From: an uncultured Steroidobacter sp. | GTDB taxonomy: Bacteria > Pseudomonadota > Gammaproteobacteria > Steroidobacterales > Steroidobacteraceae | DNA length: 64,000 nt | Reading direction: 5' to 3' | Assembly (NCBI GenBank): GCA_946478975.1 | Contig: CAMLEO010000003.1 | Location: 6,105 to 70,104, forward strand | In this document: in pieces, positions 27,306 to 37,322 of the stretch | Layout of the letters: every line of letters begins with the position of its first letter | Position numbering within the stretch: position 1 is the first letter of the stretch | Notes under the pieces: model-generated | The model's input: the letters and a program-made list of their open reading frames with translations, nothing else | What the model was told of the DNA's origin: nothing | Database searches by the model: none | Made by a program: the position numbers and the translations under genes

Positions 27306-28681
27306 TCCGGGGCGCCGAGCTCGAAAGCGGCGAGATCAACGATGTTCGTATCGAGCATGGCGTCGTCGCTGCGATCGGCCGACTCCATCGGCGCGACAAT
27401 GAACAGATCATCGACGCGGCCGGAAACTCGTTGCTGCCCGGCTTGCACGATCATCACATCCACGTCGCGGCGCTCGCAGCTTCGTTGAGCTCGGTGCGCT
27501 GTGGGCCGCCGGAAGTCAACGACTTCGATTCGTTTGTCGCCTGTCTGCAGGTTCCAGGCAACGATTGGGTGCGCGCCACCGGTTATCACGAAAGCGTCGC
27601 CGGCATGCTCGACGCAGCAACTCTCGATCGCATCGTCGCGCACCGGCCGGTACGAGTGCAGCACCGCTCGGGCCGCATGTGGTTCTTCAACTCGGCGGCG
27701 CTGGATACTTTGTTATCGCGAAGCGAAGCGCCGTCCGGGCTCGACCGCACTGCCGGCCGACTGTTCGACGATGACGGCTGGCTGCAACGAACTCTTCGCA
27801 GCACGCCGCCGACGTTTGCCACTGTCGGCACCCTGCTCGCACGCTGGGGCGTCACGGGATTGACGGATATGTCTCCGCGCAACGATGCGTTCATCGCTCG
27901 CCACTTCAGCCAGGAAACATCGACCCGGTCGCTGCCTCAGCGAGTGCTGCTGGCTGGCAAGCTGGACCTCACCGCGGCCGATACAAACCAGCGTGTACAA
28001 CTCGGGCCGGCCAAGCTGCATCTTCACGAAGCTGCGTTGCCCACGCTCGAAGAAGCTGCGGCGTTCATACATTCCGCGCACGAACGCAATCGAAACGTCG
28101 CAATCCACTGCGCGACCGAAGTGGAACTGCTCTACGCGCTCGCCGCGTTGAACGACGCGGGCGCCGTGTCGGGTGATCGCATCGAGCACGCCGCTGTCAC
28201 TTCCGAATCGGCGCTCGCCGATATCGCGCGCGCCGGTCTCGCCGTGGTCAGCCAACCGCATTTCATTCGCGAACGCGGCGATCGTTACCTGCGCGATGTC
28301 GATGCGGATGCGCGTCCTTTGCTCTACCGGCTGCGCGCGTTTGTGGATGCAAACGTTTGCCTGGCCGCCGGCACGGATGCGCCGTCGGGTGCACCGAATC
28401 CGTGGGCATCGATGGCTGCAGCAGTCTCGCGACAGACTCGAAACGGTGCATCCATCGGTGCCGAGGAAGCATTGACGCCGGAGCAGGCGCTCGATCTGTA
28501 TCTGCGCGCTCCGCAGACATTGAATCAGCGCCGGCGCATCGTCGTCGGCGCGCCAGCCGATCTTTGCCTGCTCGATCGCCCTTGGGCGCAAGCACGCAGG
28601 TCGTTGGACGCGGTGCGCGTGCGAGCCACGTTCATCGATGGACGGCGGATCTTCGAACAACAAACAAGGGATGCGGCATGA
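27299..28681 (+). CDS. YtcJ-like metal-dependent amidohydrolase
   Basis: 460 residues of the amidohydrolase_3 type: N-terminal beta-sandwich with GAELESGEINDVRIEHG, the metal motif HDHHIHVAA just after LLPG, later His in HEAALPTLEEAAAFIHSAH and AIHCATEVEL, and the Asp in AAGTDAPSG. It also carries the C-terminal sandwich strand with VVGAPADLCLLDRPW. It would hydrolyse a C-N, C-O or cyclic amide/ester bond. The start overlaps the CoA-transferase stop and its own stop overlaps the flavoprotein start (ATGA). A hydrolase of this type amid CoA genes is unusual; ring or lactone opening is one possibility. Confidence 0.88.
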   Translation: MLIRGAELESGEINDVRIEHGVVAAIGRLHRRDNEQIIDAAGNSLLPGLHDHHIHVAALAASLSSVRCGPPEVNDFDSFVACLQVPGNDWVRATGYHESVAGMLDAATLDRIVAHRPVRVQHRSGRMWFFNSAALDTLLSRSEAPSGLDRTAGRLFDDDGWLQRTLRSTPPTFATVGTLLARWGVTGLTDMSPRNDAFIARHFSQETSTRSLPQRVLLAGKLDLTAADTNQRVQLGPAKLHLHEAALPTLEEAAAFIHSAHERNRNVAIHCATEVELLYALAALNDAGAVSGDRIEHAAVTSESALADIARAGLAVVSQPHFIRERGDRYLRDVDADARPLLYRLRAFVDANVCLAAGTDAPSGAPNPWASMAAAVSRQTRNGASIGAEEALTPEQALDLYLRAPQTLNQRRRIVVGAPADLCLLDRPWAQARRSLDAVRVRATFIDGRRIFEQQTRDAA

Positions 28682-30363
28682 GTGCGTTTGACGAGCTCGT
28701 CGATTTCGTCGTCGTCGGCAGCGGCGGCGGTTCCATGTGCGCGGGACTGCTGATGCGCTCGTTGGGAAAAAGTGTGCTGATCCTGGAGAAGACCGCGCTG
28801 GTCGGCGGCACCACGTCGCGCTCCGGCGGCGTGATGTGGATTCCAAACAATCGCTTCATGAAGCGTGACGGCATCGAAGACAGCTTCGAGAAAGCCTCCA
28901 CATACATGGAAGCGTTGATGGGCAAACAAACCGACGCGCCGGGCTCCACGCCAGTGCGCCGACGCACATACATCACTGAAGCGTCACGCATGGTGGATTT
29001 TCTGGTGAGCCAGGGCGTGAAGTTGAATCGCATTCGGGAATGGCCCGATTACTACGACGAGCTGCCCGGCGGCTCGGTGCCGGGACGCACCGTCGTCGCC
29101 GAGTTGTTCAACGTAAATGAGCTCGGCGCGTGGAAGGACAAACTGCAACCGACTTTCATCAAAGCGCCGGTGGACCTGCTGCAGCCCTCGCTCGAAGAAA
29201 TGCTCGAACTGCCCGGCCTGAATCGCTCCTGGCGCGTGAAGATGCTGCTAGCGAAGCTGATCGCCCGCGGCATCGTGTCCAAGCTCACCGGCAAGTACTT
29301 TGTCGGCGGCGGCGCCGCTCTGCAGGGTCGCATGTTACAAGCAGCGCTGCGCACGGGTGTGACGATCCGAACCGAATCTCCGGTCAACGAGCTCATCGTC
29401 GAGAACGGCGCGGTCAAAGGCGTCGCGACACTGAAGAACGGCCGACGCTGGCTGGTCGGTGCGCGGCTCGGTGTGCTCGTGAATGCCGGCGGCTTCGCTC
29501 GCAATCAGCGCATGCGTGACAAATATGCGCCCGGCACGTCGGTGCAGTGGACGATGGCGATTGCCGCCGACACCGGCGAAATGATCGAAGAGATGATGCG
29601 ACAGGGTGCTGCGATCGCGCAGATGGAAGAACGCGTCGGCAATCAGCAAACCCATCCGCCGGGCGCCGCCGAGAGCGAAGCCAAGCCCACCGCACAAGCG
29701 CTCACAGCATCGCCGCACGTCATCCTGGTCGATCAAAGCGGCGTTCGTTACTTGAACGAAGGCGGGTCGTACATGGCGTACTGCAAAGCCATGCTCGAAC
29801 GTCACAAGACTGTGCCGGCCGTGCCCAGCTGGGCCGTGTTCGACAGCCAGTTCTTCAGCAAATATATGTTCGCCGGTACGATGCCGGGCAAGGAGAAGCC
29901 GGCGCACTGGTACCAGCAGGGTTATCTCAAGAAAGCCGACACGCTCGAAGCGCTGGCCCGGCAGCTCAACATGAATCCCGCCACGCTCGCCGCCACCGTC
30001 GAACGTTTCAACGGCTTCGTCGCCAAGAATCGCGACGAGGACTTTCATCGCGGCGAGCGTGCGTACGATCGCTGGCTGGGCGATCCTTTCAACTCGCCGT
30101 CACAGACGCTCGGTGCGATCAAACAAGGGCCGTTCTATGCCGTGCCCATTGTGCCGGGCGACGTAGGCACTTACGGCGGCGTGGTCACGGATGAGCATGC
30201 ACGCGTACTGCGACAGGATGGCTCCGTCATTCCCGGGCTGTATGCTACGGGTGTCTCGACCGCGTCGGTGATGGGTCGTTTCTATCCTGGCGCCGGCAGC
30301 AGCGTGGGCCCGTCATTTGTTTGGGGCTATGTCGCCGCCAAACATGCCGCCGGGACGGATTAA
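28678..30363 (+). CDS. FAD-dependent 3-ketosteroid-delta1-dehydrogenase-like flavoprotein
   Basis: 561 residues. FAD motif VVVGSGGGS at 11-19 followed by LEKTALVGGTTSRSGGVMWIPNN, and the C-terminal GTYGGVVTDEHARVL with MGRFYPGAGSSVGP, match the KstD/fumarate-reductase-type family. The Tyr in FYPGAG corresponds to a conserved active-site Tyr of ketosteroid delta1-dehydrogenases. The family introduces a double bond next to a ketone in a ring. Steroid use is inferred by likeness only; other cyclic ketones are possible. Last gene of the plus operon, overlapping by 4 bp the convergent enoyl-CoA hydratase. Confidence 0.87.
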   Translation: MSAFDELVDFVVVGSGGGSMCAGLLMRSLGKSVLILEKTALVGGTTSRSGGVMWIPNNRFMKRDGIEDSFEKASTYMEALMGKQTDAPGSTPVRRRTYITEASRMVDFLVSQGVKLNRIREWPDYYDELPGGSVPGRTVVAELFNVNELGAWKDKLQPTFIKAPVDLLQPSLEEMLELPGLNRSWRVKMLLAKLIARGIVSKLTGKYFVGGGAALQGRMLQAALRTGVTIRTESPVNELIVENGAVKGVATLKNGRRWLVGARLGVLVNAGGFARNQRMRDKYAPGTSVQWTMAIAADTGEMIEEMMRQGAAIAQMEERVGNQQTHPPGAAESEAKPTAQALTASPHVILVDQSGVRYLNEGGSYMAYCKAMLERHKTVPAVPSWAVFDSQFFSKYMFAGTMPGKEKPAHWYQQGYLKKADTLEALARQLNMNPATLAATVERFNGFVAKNRDEDFHRGERAYDRWLGDPFNSPSQTLGAIKQGPFYAVPIVPGDVGTYGGVVTDEHARVLRQDGSVIPGLYATGVSTASVMGRFYPGAGSSVGPSFVWGYVAAKHAAGTD

Positions 30364-31328
30364 ACCTCGCGTTCGATCACGTCGATCAGCCCCCAGCGCA
30401 GCGCCGTTTCGGCGTCGATGCGCTGGCCGGACAGCATCATGAGCGCTGCTCGCTGACGCCCCACTCTGCGTGGCACGGATACGCAGCCGCCTGCGCCCGG
30501 CAACAGGCCCATCGCGAGCTCGGGAAGTTGAAACCATGCAGTGGGCGCCGCCGTCACTCGGCCCGCGAAGGCGGCAAGCTCGATTCCAGCGCCAATACAA
30601 GCGCCCTGCACGTAGACATCGAAAATATCTGCTCGACGTGCGAGCGCAAGCGCCGGCAGCGTACGGCTGCGAATCAAGTGAGCAGTGGCCGGATCTTTAG
30701 TGGTGCCGAACTCATCCAGATCGCCGCCCGCACTGAACACGTCGCCCGTCGACCGCAGCTTCACCGAGCGAATGTCAGGATCGAGCGCGGCGAGCGTGAA
30801 AGCCTCGAACAACTGATCGCGAATTGCACCGTTGATGGCATTACGAGCCTGCGGCCGATCGATCACGATCTGCAGCACAGCTTCGCGACGCTCCACGATG
30901 ACCTTGCCCGGCACACCGTTCGGTTCGGAGGGCGCTCGCGACGCCAGCCACGTCGCATATTCTTCGCTCCCTTGTAACAAGCCGTAGCAAAAGGATTCGA
31001 GCGTCAGAGCACGATCCAGCGGCAGCCCTTCCAACGAGCGTAACAACTGCACGATGACGGCCGCGGCGCGCGGGGCCCGCTGAACCTGTCGCACCAGCGC
31101 GGCCGCATCGATCGGCGGCTCGATCACCGCATCGAGCCGGTCGGCGTGAGGATGCGCGCGATCGCCAATTCCTATTACCGGCACCGGCAGCGACTCGAAT
31201 GAAACGTCGTCGTCGCAGCGATCGAGATCGATGCACACCAGGGGCTGCCACGCCTCCACCGCTCCCGACCAACCCTGCGAAGGATCGATCAGGAAAGGCT
31301 CGACGGCCGCGCGCAGCGCCGGATTCAT
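30360..31328 (-). CDS. Enoyl-CoA hydratase/isomerase with long N-terminal extension
   Basis: 322 residues, against 255-270 for a normal crotonase. The crotonase fold starts at about 142 (VIVERREAVLQIVIDRPQAR), with oxyanion-hole segments FSAGGDLDEF and GACIGAGIELAAF and LPELAMGLLPGAGG. Where hydratases carry a first catalytic Glu the sequence is GIELAAFAGRV. The first 135 residues contain PLVCIDLDRCDD and VIGIGDRAHPHADRLDAVIEP and resemble no domain I can name. Last gene of the sulfotransferase-SDR-hydratase unit. Confidence 0.88.
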   Translation of the reverse strand: MNPALRAAVEPFLIDPSQGWSGAVEAWQPLVCIDLDRCDDDVSFESLPVPVIGIGDRAHPHADRLDAVIEPPIDAAALVRQVQRAPRAAAVIVQLLRSLEGLPLDRALTLESFCYGLLQGSEEYATWLASRAPSEPNGVPGKVIVERREAVLQIVIDRPQARNAINGAIRDQLFEAFTLAALDPDIRSVKLRSTGDVFSAGGDLDEFGTTKDPATAHLIRSRTLPALALARRADIFDVYVQGACIGAGIELAAFAGRVTAAPTAWFQLPELAMGLLPGAGGCVSVPRRVGRQRAALMMLSGQRIDAETALRWGLIDVIEREV

Positions 31329-31363
31329 GGGCAGCTCCTGTGACTGGAGCCGTCAGCGTAAGC

Positions 31364-32113
31364 TCAGACGCGCCATCCTCTCAAGCGATTCCCGCCATCG
31401 CAGCTGATGATCTCGGAAGTGATGAACCGTGCCGCGTCCGAAGCGAGAAATACACCTAGGGCGGCGATGTCGTCGGCGGTGCCATTCAACTGCAACAATT
31501 GCTGGCCCTGGATGCGCTCGTAAGTACCCGGAGGCAGGCTGGCGCGAGACGCGGGCGTTTCCATGATGCCCGGCGCGATCGCGTTGACGCGGATGCCATC
31601 GCGCCCGAAGGTGCTCGCCATCCCGTAAGTCATGGCGTTCAAGGCCGCCTTGGTCACGCCATAGGCCGTCGCCGGTACGTAGCTCGCCATCGAGGAAACA
31701 TTCAATACCACGCCCTTCGCGTTGGCGAGCGGCGTGCGCAGCGCCTGGGCGAGCAACAGCGGCGCCACCGTATTGATCGAAAGAAAACGTAACCACTTGG
31801 CTTGATCCAGACTCTCGAACGCGTGCGCCACCTCGCCGTAAGCAATGGCCGCGTTGTTGACCAGCACATCCAGGCGTTCGTGCCGTCGAGCGATCTCGGC
31901 GGCAAACTGTTGAATGTCACTTTCTGCGCCAAGATCAACTCGATGAGCCGAGCACTGAGCGCCCTGCTCCCGCAGCGTTGCCGTGATTCCTTCGAGACCT
32001 TGCTCATCGATGTCCGTGAGGATCAACGCTGCGCCAGCAGCGGCGAAATGGCGTGCGAACGCCTGGCCCATGCCACCCGCCGCGCCTGTGATCACGACCC
32101 ATTTGTTCGCCAC
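31364..32113 (-). CDS. Short-chain dehydrogenase/reductase
   Basis: 249 residues: TGAAGGMGQAFARHFA, NNAAIAYG, NVSSMASYVP with Ser, then YGVTK as the Tyr-x3-Lys pair, and ITSEIISCDGG at the end. TDIDEQ after beta-2 indicates NAD(H). It lies between the sulfotransferase (17 bp) and the enoyl-CoA hydratase (35 bp) on one strand. Substrate unknown. Confidence 0.92.
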   Translation of the reverse strand: MANKWVVITGAAGGMGQAFARHFAAAGAALILTDIDEQGLEGITATLREQGAQCSAHRVDLGAESDIQQFAAEIARRHERLDVLVNNAAIAYGEVAHAFESLDQAKWLRFLSINTVAPLLLAQALRTPLANAKGVVLNVSSMASYVPATAYGVTKAALNAMTYGMASTFGRDGIRVNAIAPGIMETPASRASLPPGTYERIQGQQLLQLNGTADDIAALGVFLASDAARFITSEIISCDGGNRLRGWRV

Positions 32114-32130
32114 CGCTGCTACTCCAGACG

Positions 32131-33285
32131 TCAGCCCTCGGGCTCAACGTCATACTCGGACAGATATCGTTCGAACATCTTGCGCACCTGGTCCGGCGCG
32201 AGTCCAAACTCCGCGAGCTTGTACTCATGTTTGCCGAACTTGTCCTGCGGATTGTCGGCCAGCCAGGTGCGCATGGCGGATTCCGCCTCCGGCGTAAACT
32301 CATCATTGAGCGCGCGATACAACGTGCGCATCGTTTCAAGCGGAGCCCGCATGAGATCGGCATAGTGAACATCGATGATGCGTTCGCGCCCGAGCCGCGC
32401 CCGCGAATTCATGATCCGATCGGCATGCTCGACCGCCTGCCACGAATAGTTTTGCGCAATCCATTTCAGGTCCGGCTTCAAGCCGAACGCGCTGCTGCCC
32501 ATTTTCATCAGGCTGCAGAAGGAGCCGGTGGCAGTGAGCGGGTCGCGATGCGTCCACACCAGCCGCGCGTCGGGATACACGGTGAGCAATGTTTCCAGCC
32601 ACAGCGCGTGCGAGGGTTGCTTCAGATTCCATACACCCGGCGCGTCGGCCTGCAGAACCTGCAGGAAGCGCTTGTGATATCGATACGTCGATGCCAGGTC
32701 GGCGCGCTGGAACAGCCAATCGCGATAGTTGGGCAGCTTGCCGCGGCTTTCCCACATCAATGCTTTGAAATCGGCATTGATGAAGAACATGCATTCGTTC
32801 GGGTAGATCGCAGAGTTGCGATAATACTTGCCGGCCTCCGGACGCGCGGCCAACATCTTCCGCTCCATTTCCAATCGCGCGAGCGCACGCGGATCCGTGT
32901 AGAGCGAATCCTTGGTCGGCGGCGGCACGGGATCGTCAATCTCCCACGTGAGCGGTGAGCGGCGCGCCGGATCGGCGGCAAGCAGATTGCTGAGCAATGT
33001 GGTGCCTGTGCGCGGCACGCCGAACACGAACACCGGACGTTTGATCGGTCGCTGCAACAGCTCGGGCCGTTGCTCCAGATAACGGGTTGTCTTCAGACGA
33101 TTCGACAATGCGGCAATGATCGAGCCGCGGAAGCGCTGAATGCCGGTCTCGGGATAATCGATCTCGTTGGCATCGGCGAGCAGGATGCCCAGCCCTTCGC
33201 GGAAGCTGTCGCTGTCGAAGGTGTGCAGTCCGGTCGCTTTCTGTGCCGCTTCGATCAGCTCGTCTGCGATGAATGTTTGCGGCAT
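32131..33285 (-). CDS. Sulfotransferase-family protein (PAPS-dependent type)
   Basis: 384 residues. The 5'-phosphosulfate-binding loop is seen as FGVPRTGTTLLSNLL near residue 90, and the 3'-phosphate region as WTHRDPLTATGSFCSLM near 240. This is the broad sulfotransferase_3 group common in mycobacteria and proteobacterial catabolic islands; some members transfer sulfate from PAPS to hydroxyls of lipids or steroids, others are unproven. Genes for making PAPS (cysD, cysNC) start 1.2 kb away. No operator copy was found in the 98 bp upstream. Confidence 0.88.
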   Translation of the reverse strand: MPQTFIADELIEAAQKATGLHTFDSDSFREGLGILLADANEIDYPETGIQRFRGSIIAALSNRLKTTRYLEQRPELLQRPIKRPVFVFGVPRTGTTLLSNLLAADPARRSPLTWEIDDPVPPPTKDSLYTDPRALARLEMERKMLAARPEAGKYYRNSAIYPNECMFFINADFKALMWESRGKLPNYRDWLFQRADLASTYRYHKRFLQVLQADAPGVWNLKQPSHALWLETLLTVYPDARLVWTHRDPLTATGSFCSLMKMGSSAFGLKPDLKWIAQNYSWQAVEHADRIMNSRARLGRERIIDVHYADLMRAPLETMRTLYRALNDEFTPEAESAMRTWLADNPQDKFGKHEYKLAEFGLAPDQVRKMFERYLSEYDVEPEG

Positions 33286-33383
33286 GCCCGATTTCCCCGT
33301 TGGTTGCGTCGATGCGATCTTCGAACCGCGCGCGGGGTTCAGGCAACGCCGATCAATTTCGAGTTCGAGCCAGAATGACGAAG

Positions 33384-34244
33384 CTAGGCCGCGCGTGCCA
33401 CGCGATGCCTGAACTCACGCGGCGTTTCTCCGGTCGCGCGTCGAAACGCAAACGAGAAACTCGACGGCGACGCGAAACCGAGCGAGTAGGCAATCGACTT
33501 CACACTGGCGTCGGTCGCGAGCAGGCGCTTGGCGTGATCGAGACGGCATTGCTCGACGTGATCGCCGATGGAACGACCGCGGCTGGCACGGAACGCACGC
33601 GTCAGTTGCCGCACGGACAGATTGCACAGCGTCGCCAGCTCCGACAGCGTCGGCGGCTCGCGAACTTCTTTCAGCCGTTCTTCGATCCGCCGCAGCCGCC
33701 ATGGAGCCAACCCGCCGCTCGCCGGTTCCTCCTCGGCGGTCTTGCAGTAACGCGCAATCTCGATCGCCACTTGCGCAACGATCAGTTCCACCAGCACCTC
33801 GCTCGCAAAGCCAGGATGCCGCAATTCCTCGGCGAGACGCAGCAGCAGGCTGCGAACGTTGGCATCGGGAATATCCAGGCTCGCCGTCAGACGCCGGTCG
33901 GTCCATTCCAGGTCGTGCTCCAGCCATTGCCGCAGAGGCTCCGGATGCAAATGACACAGGATGGAAGTCTGCGGCGGGCCGCCATCACTCTTGGCCTGCA
34001 TTCTCTCGCCGGGCGGCACCAGGAACAGATTGCCGATGCGTTCGAAGCGGTGTGGCGCCCAATGGTCGAGATAGCGGGCACGCGCGTTGCGTGGCCTCGG
34101 CGTGAGACACAGATCGAGCCAGTACATCTGCTCGTCGCGCAGGATGTTGTCGGCCGGGCCGGTCACGTGGAAATGAACCAGCTGCGCCGTCGCGACCGGC
34201 ACGCGGATCTCGGCATCGACCTTCATCAATGTTTCGGCGGCCAC
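33384..34244 (-). CDS. AraC-family transcriptional regulator
   Basis: 286 residues. The C-terminal double helix-turn-helix is clear: LSELATLCNLSVRQLTRAFR and, 40 residues on, VKSIAYSLGFASPSSFSFAF followed by GETPREFR. The N-terminal 170 residues would be a ligand or dimerisation domain, with GTG-free ATG start at MAAETLMKVD. It is transcribed away from cysD across a 247 bp gap and could activate either the sulfate-activation operon or the sulfotransferase operon behind it. Confidence 0.93.
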   Translation of the reverse strand: MAAETLMKVDAEIRVPVATAQLVHFHVTGPADNILRDEQMYWLDLCLTPRPRNARARYLDHWAPHRFERIGNLFLVPPGERMQAKSDGGPPQTSILCHLHPEPLRQWLEHDLEWTDRRLTASLDIPDANVRSLLLRLAEELRHPGFASEVLVELIVAQVAIEIARYCKTAEEEPASGGLAPWRLRRIEERLKEVREPPTLSELATLCNLSVRQLTRAFRASRGRSIGDHVEQCRLDHAKRLLATDASVKSIAYSLGFASPSSFSFAFRRATGETPREFRHRVARAA

Positions 34245-34491
34245 GGCCTCTCCCCGTCGTCACTTTGTCGGCCCAAGCCAAATCTGTGTCGGCTGCGGTC
34301 GGGACAACACTCAGCATCGTGAGTCGTGAACAAACATTCGCTCGCATTCTCGAATGCGACAGTCTCGATATTACGCAAGGTTGCTGCCAAACGGGAGATT
34401 GCCTCGCTACGGCCGGCTCTCATCATTCAGGCCGAGCGTCGACACTGGTCGACGTTGCCGCTGCGCGCGGTCTGATCGAGAGTTGCCGGCG

Positions 34492-35403
34492 ATGAACGCC
34501 GAACGCCACAAGCTGACTCATCTCGAACGCCTCGAAGCCGAGAGCATCCACATCATGCGCGAGGTGGTCGCCGAGGTGGAGCGCCCGGTCATGCTGTACT
34601 CCATCGGCAAAGACAGTGCAGTGATGCTGCACCTGGCGAAGAAGGCATTCTTTCCTTCGCGTCCGCCGTTTCCGCTGCTGCACGTGGACACCACGTGGAA
34701 GTTTCGCGCCATGTATGCCCTGCGCGACCGAGCAGCCCGCGAAGCCGGCATGGAACTGCTGGTGTATCAGAATCCCGAAGCCCTGCAGAAAGGCATCAAT
34801 CCTTTCGATCACGGTCCGCTGCATACGGATATGTGGAAAACGGAAGGATTGAAGCAGGCGCTGGATCTGCATGGCTTCGATGCCGCGTTCGGCGGCGCCC
34901 GCCGCGACGAAGAAAAGAGCCGGGCCAAGGAGCGCGTCTTCAGCTTCCGCAGCGTCAACCATCGCTGGGATCCGAAGAAACAACGCCCCGAGTTGTGGAA
35001 TCTCTATAACGCGCGCAAAGCCAAGGGCGAAAGTATTCGCGTGTTCCCGCTCTCCAACTGGACCGAGCTGGACATCTGGCAGTACATCCATCTGAACCGG
35101 ATCGAGATCGTGCCGCTGTACTTCGCGGCGCCCCGCCCCACTGTCGAGCGCGACGGCTTGATTCTCATGGTCGACGATGAACGCATGCGTCTGCGCCCGG
35201 GCGAAACGCCGGTGACGCGCTCGATTCGCTTCCGCACGCTGGGCTGTTATCCGCTCACTGGCGCCGTCGAGAGCCAGGCTCGCACGCTGCCCGAAGTGAT
35301 CCAGGAGATGCTGCTGACCACCACTTCCGAACGCCAGGGCCGGGCCATCGATCGCGACCAGGCGGCGAGCATGGAGAAAAAGAAACAAGAGGGCTACTTC
35401 TGA
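34492..35403 (+). CDS. cysD: Sulfate adenylyltransferase small subunit
   Basis: 303 residues, within one or two of the well-known CysD. Strong family stretches include [37 protein letters not shown] (PP-loop SxGKDS), [20 protein letters not shown] and [13 protein letters not shown]. With CysN it makes adenosine 5'-phosphosulfate (APS) from ATP and sulfate. The open frame extends upstream, but the N-terminus of the family aligns with [14 protein letters not shown], so 34492 is chosen. Its stop overlaps the start of cysNC. Confidence 0.97.
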   Translation: MNAERHKLTHLERLEAESIHIMREVVAEVERPVMLYSIGKDSAVMLHLAKKAFFPSRPPFPLLHVDTTWKFRAMYALRDRAAREAGMELLVYQNPEALQKGINPFDHGPLHTDMWKTEGLKQALDLHGFDAAFGGARRDEEKSRAKERVFSFRSVNHRWDPKKQRPELWNLYNARKAKGESIRVFPLSNWTELDIWQYIHLNRIEIVPLYFAAPRPTVERDGLILMVDDERMRLRPGETPVTRSIRFRTLGCYPLTGAVESQARTLPEVIQEMLLTTTSERQGRAIDRDQAASMEKKKQEGYF

Positions 35404-37310
35404 TGCGCGCCTCGGAAATGATCTATCAGCCCGACGAGCTGATTGCCCGCGACGTGTCGGCATATCTGGAATCCCATCAGCACAAGACGCTGCTGCGCTT
35501 CATCACCTGCGGCTCGGTCGACGACGGCAAGTCCACCTTGATCGGCCGGCTGCTGTACGACTCCAAGATGATCTTCGAAGATCAGCTGGCGGCGCTCGAA
35601 GCGGACAGCAAACGCATCGGCACGCAAGGCGCGAACCTCGACTTCGCATTGCTGGTGGACGGCCTTGCGGCCGAGCGCGAGCAAGGCATCACCATCGACG
35701 TGGCGTATCGTTTCTTTGCGACCGAGAAGCGCAAGTTCATCGTCGCCGACACGCCGGGCCACGAGCAGTACACGCGCAACATGGTGACCGGCGCGTCGAC
35801 CGCGGACCTGGCAGTGATCCTGATCGACGCACGCAAGGGCGTGCTCACCCAGACGAAGCGTCACAGCTACCTCGCCCATCTCATCGGCATCAGAAACATC
35901 GTGCTCGCGGTCAACAAGATGGACCTGGTCGGGTACGACCAGGCCACCTTCGATCAAATCGTCGCCGACTACTCCGAATTCGCGCGCAGCATCGGCATCG
36001 AGCATTTCGTCGCCCTGCCGATCAGCGGCTTCAAGGGTGACAACATCACCAGCCGCTCGCCGCACATGCCCTGGTACACCGGGCCGGCACTGCTGCCGCA
36101 CCTGGAAACCGTCGAGCTCGACTCGACCAGCATGCAAGCGCGGCCGTTCCACATGGCCGTGCAGTGGGTGAACCGGCCGAACCTCGACTTCCGTGGCTTT
36201 TCCGGCCTGATTTCCAGCGGCGCCGTTCAATGCGGCGACCAGGTTCGCGTGCTGCCGTCGGGCAAGACCTCGACCGTGACGCGCATTGTGACCTTTGATG
36301 GCGATTTACAACGAGCCGTCGCCGGGCAATCTGTGACCTTGACGTTAGCCGATGAGATCGACTGTTCGCGCGGCGATGTGATCGCCGCTGCGCAGGAGCC
36401 GTTGCAATCGGCAGATCAATTCGAAGCAACCGTTGTCTGGATGGACGAAACCGAACTGCTGCCGGGTCGGCCGTACTGGCTCAAGATCGGCGCGCAGACT
36501 GTTTCCGCGACCGTGCAGGCGCCGAAGTATCAAATCAGCGTCAACAGCATGGAACATCTGGCTGCGAAGACGCTGGATCTGAACGCAATCGGTGTCGCCA
36601 ATCTCACGACGGGTCGGCCGATCCCGTTTGCTGCCTACGCCGAGGATCGCAACCTCGGCGGCTTCATCCTGATCGACAAGATGACTCACGCGACGGTCGC
36701 GGCCGGCATGATTCACTTTGCTTTGCGCCGTTCGCAGAACGTGCATTGGCAGACGACCGATATCGGACGCGAGCATCACGCCAGTATCAAGAACCAGCGC
36801 CCGGCCGTGCTGTGGCTCACCGGTTTGTCGGGCGCCGGAAAATCCACCATCGCCAACCTGGTGGAGAAACAGCTCGCACGCATGAACCGGCATACATTCC
36901 TGCTCGACGGCGACAATATTCGACACGGTCTGAACAAGGACCTCGGCTTCACCGATGCGGATCGGGTCGAGAACATCCGGCGGGTCGGCGAAGTCGCGAA
37001 GCTGATGACCGATGCCGGGCTCATCGTCATCACAGCGTTTATTTCGCCGTTTCGCGCGGAGCGCGCGATGGTGCGACAGATGATGCGCCCGGGCGAGTTC
37101 TTCGAGGTGTTCATCGATACGCCGCTCGCAACCGCGGAAGCGCGCGATGTCAAAGGACTATATCGCAAGGCTCGCGCCGGGCAGCTCAAGAACTTCACCG
37201 GCATCGACAGTCCGTACGAGGCGCCGGACGCACCCGAGCTGCACATCGACACTACCAAGATCGATCCCGAGCAGGCCGCGGAGCTGATTGTTTCCAAACT
37301 GATTCCATGA
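35403..37310 (+). CDS. cysNC: Bifunctional sulfate adenylyltransferase large subunit / APS kinase
   Basis: 635 residues, a fusion. Residues 1-450 are the GTPase CysN: P-loop GSVDDGKST at 37-45, [12 protein letters not shown], and NKMDLVGYD for guanine. Residues from about 465 are the APS kinase CysC with Walker [10 protein letters not shown] near 475, then [15 protein letters not shown] and FISPFRAER. Product is PAPS, the donor for assimilation or for sulfotransferases. It overlaps cysD (TGATG). No reductase (cysH, cysI) follows; instead an SDR, an alcohol dehydrogenase and a sulfatase-like protein do, which hints at PAPS used for sulfation. Confidence 0.97.
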   Translation: MRASEMIYQPDELIARDVSAYLESHQHKTLLRFITCGSVDDGKSTLIGRLLYDSKMIFEDQLAALEADSKRIGTQGANLDFALLVDGLAAEREQGITIDVAYRFFATEKRKFIVADTPGHEQYTRNMVTGASTADLAVILIDARKGVLTQTKRHSYLAHLIGIRNIVLAVNKMDLVGYDQATFDQIVADYSEFARSIGIEHFVALPISGFKGDNITSRSPHMPWYTGPALLPHLETVELDSTSMQARPFHMAVQWVNRPNLDFRGFSGLISSGAVQCGDQVRVLPSGKTSTVTRIVTFDGDLQRAVAGQSVTLTLADEIDCSRGDVIAAAQEPLQSADQFEATVVWMDETELLPGRPYWLKIGAQTVSATVQAPKYQISVNSMEHLAAKTLDLNAIGVANLTTGRPIPFAAYAEDRNLGGFILIDKMTHATVAAGMIHFALRRSQNVHWQTTDIGREHHASIKNQRPAVLWLTGLSGAGKSTIANLVEKQLARMNRHTFLLDGDNIRHGLNKDLGFTDADRVENIRRVGEVAKLMTDAGLIVITAFISPFRAERAMVRQMMRPGEFFEVFIDTPLATAEARDVKGLYRKARAGQLKNFTGIDSPYEAPDAPELHIDTTKIDPEQAAELIVSKLIP

Positions 37311-37322
37311 CGGGAGAGCGCG

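Noticed and set aside
33330..33375. Possible operator copy upstream of the sulfotransferase (AACGCCGATCAA)
   Set aside because: The right half does not form the complementary arm and the derived -10 (CGAAGA) is poor, so this operon is not counted in the regulon.
34300..34330. Possible operator copy (AACACTCAGCAT) upstream of cysD
   Set aside because: Only the left half matches; the right arm lacks GTT and the GATTA flank, and no -35/-10 pair at 17 bp could be found.
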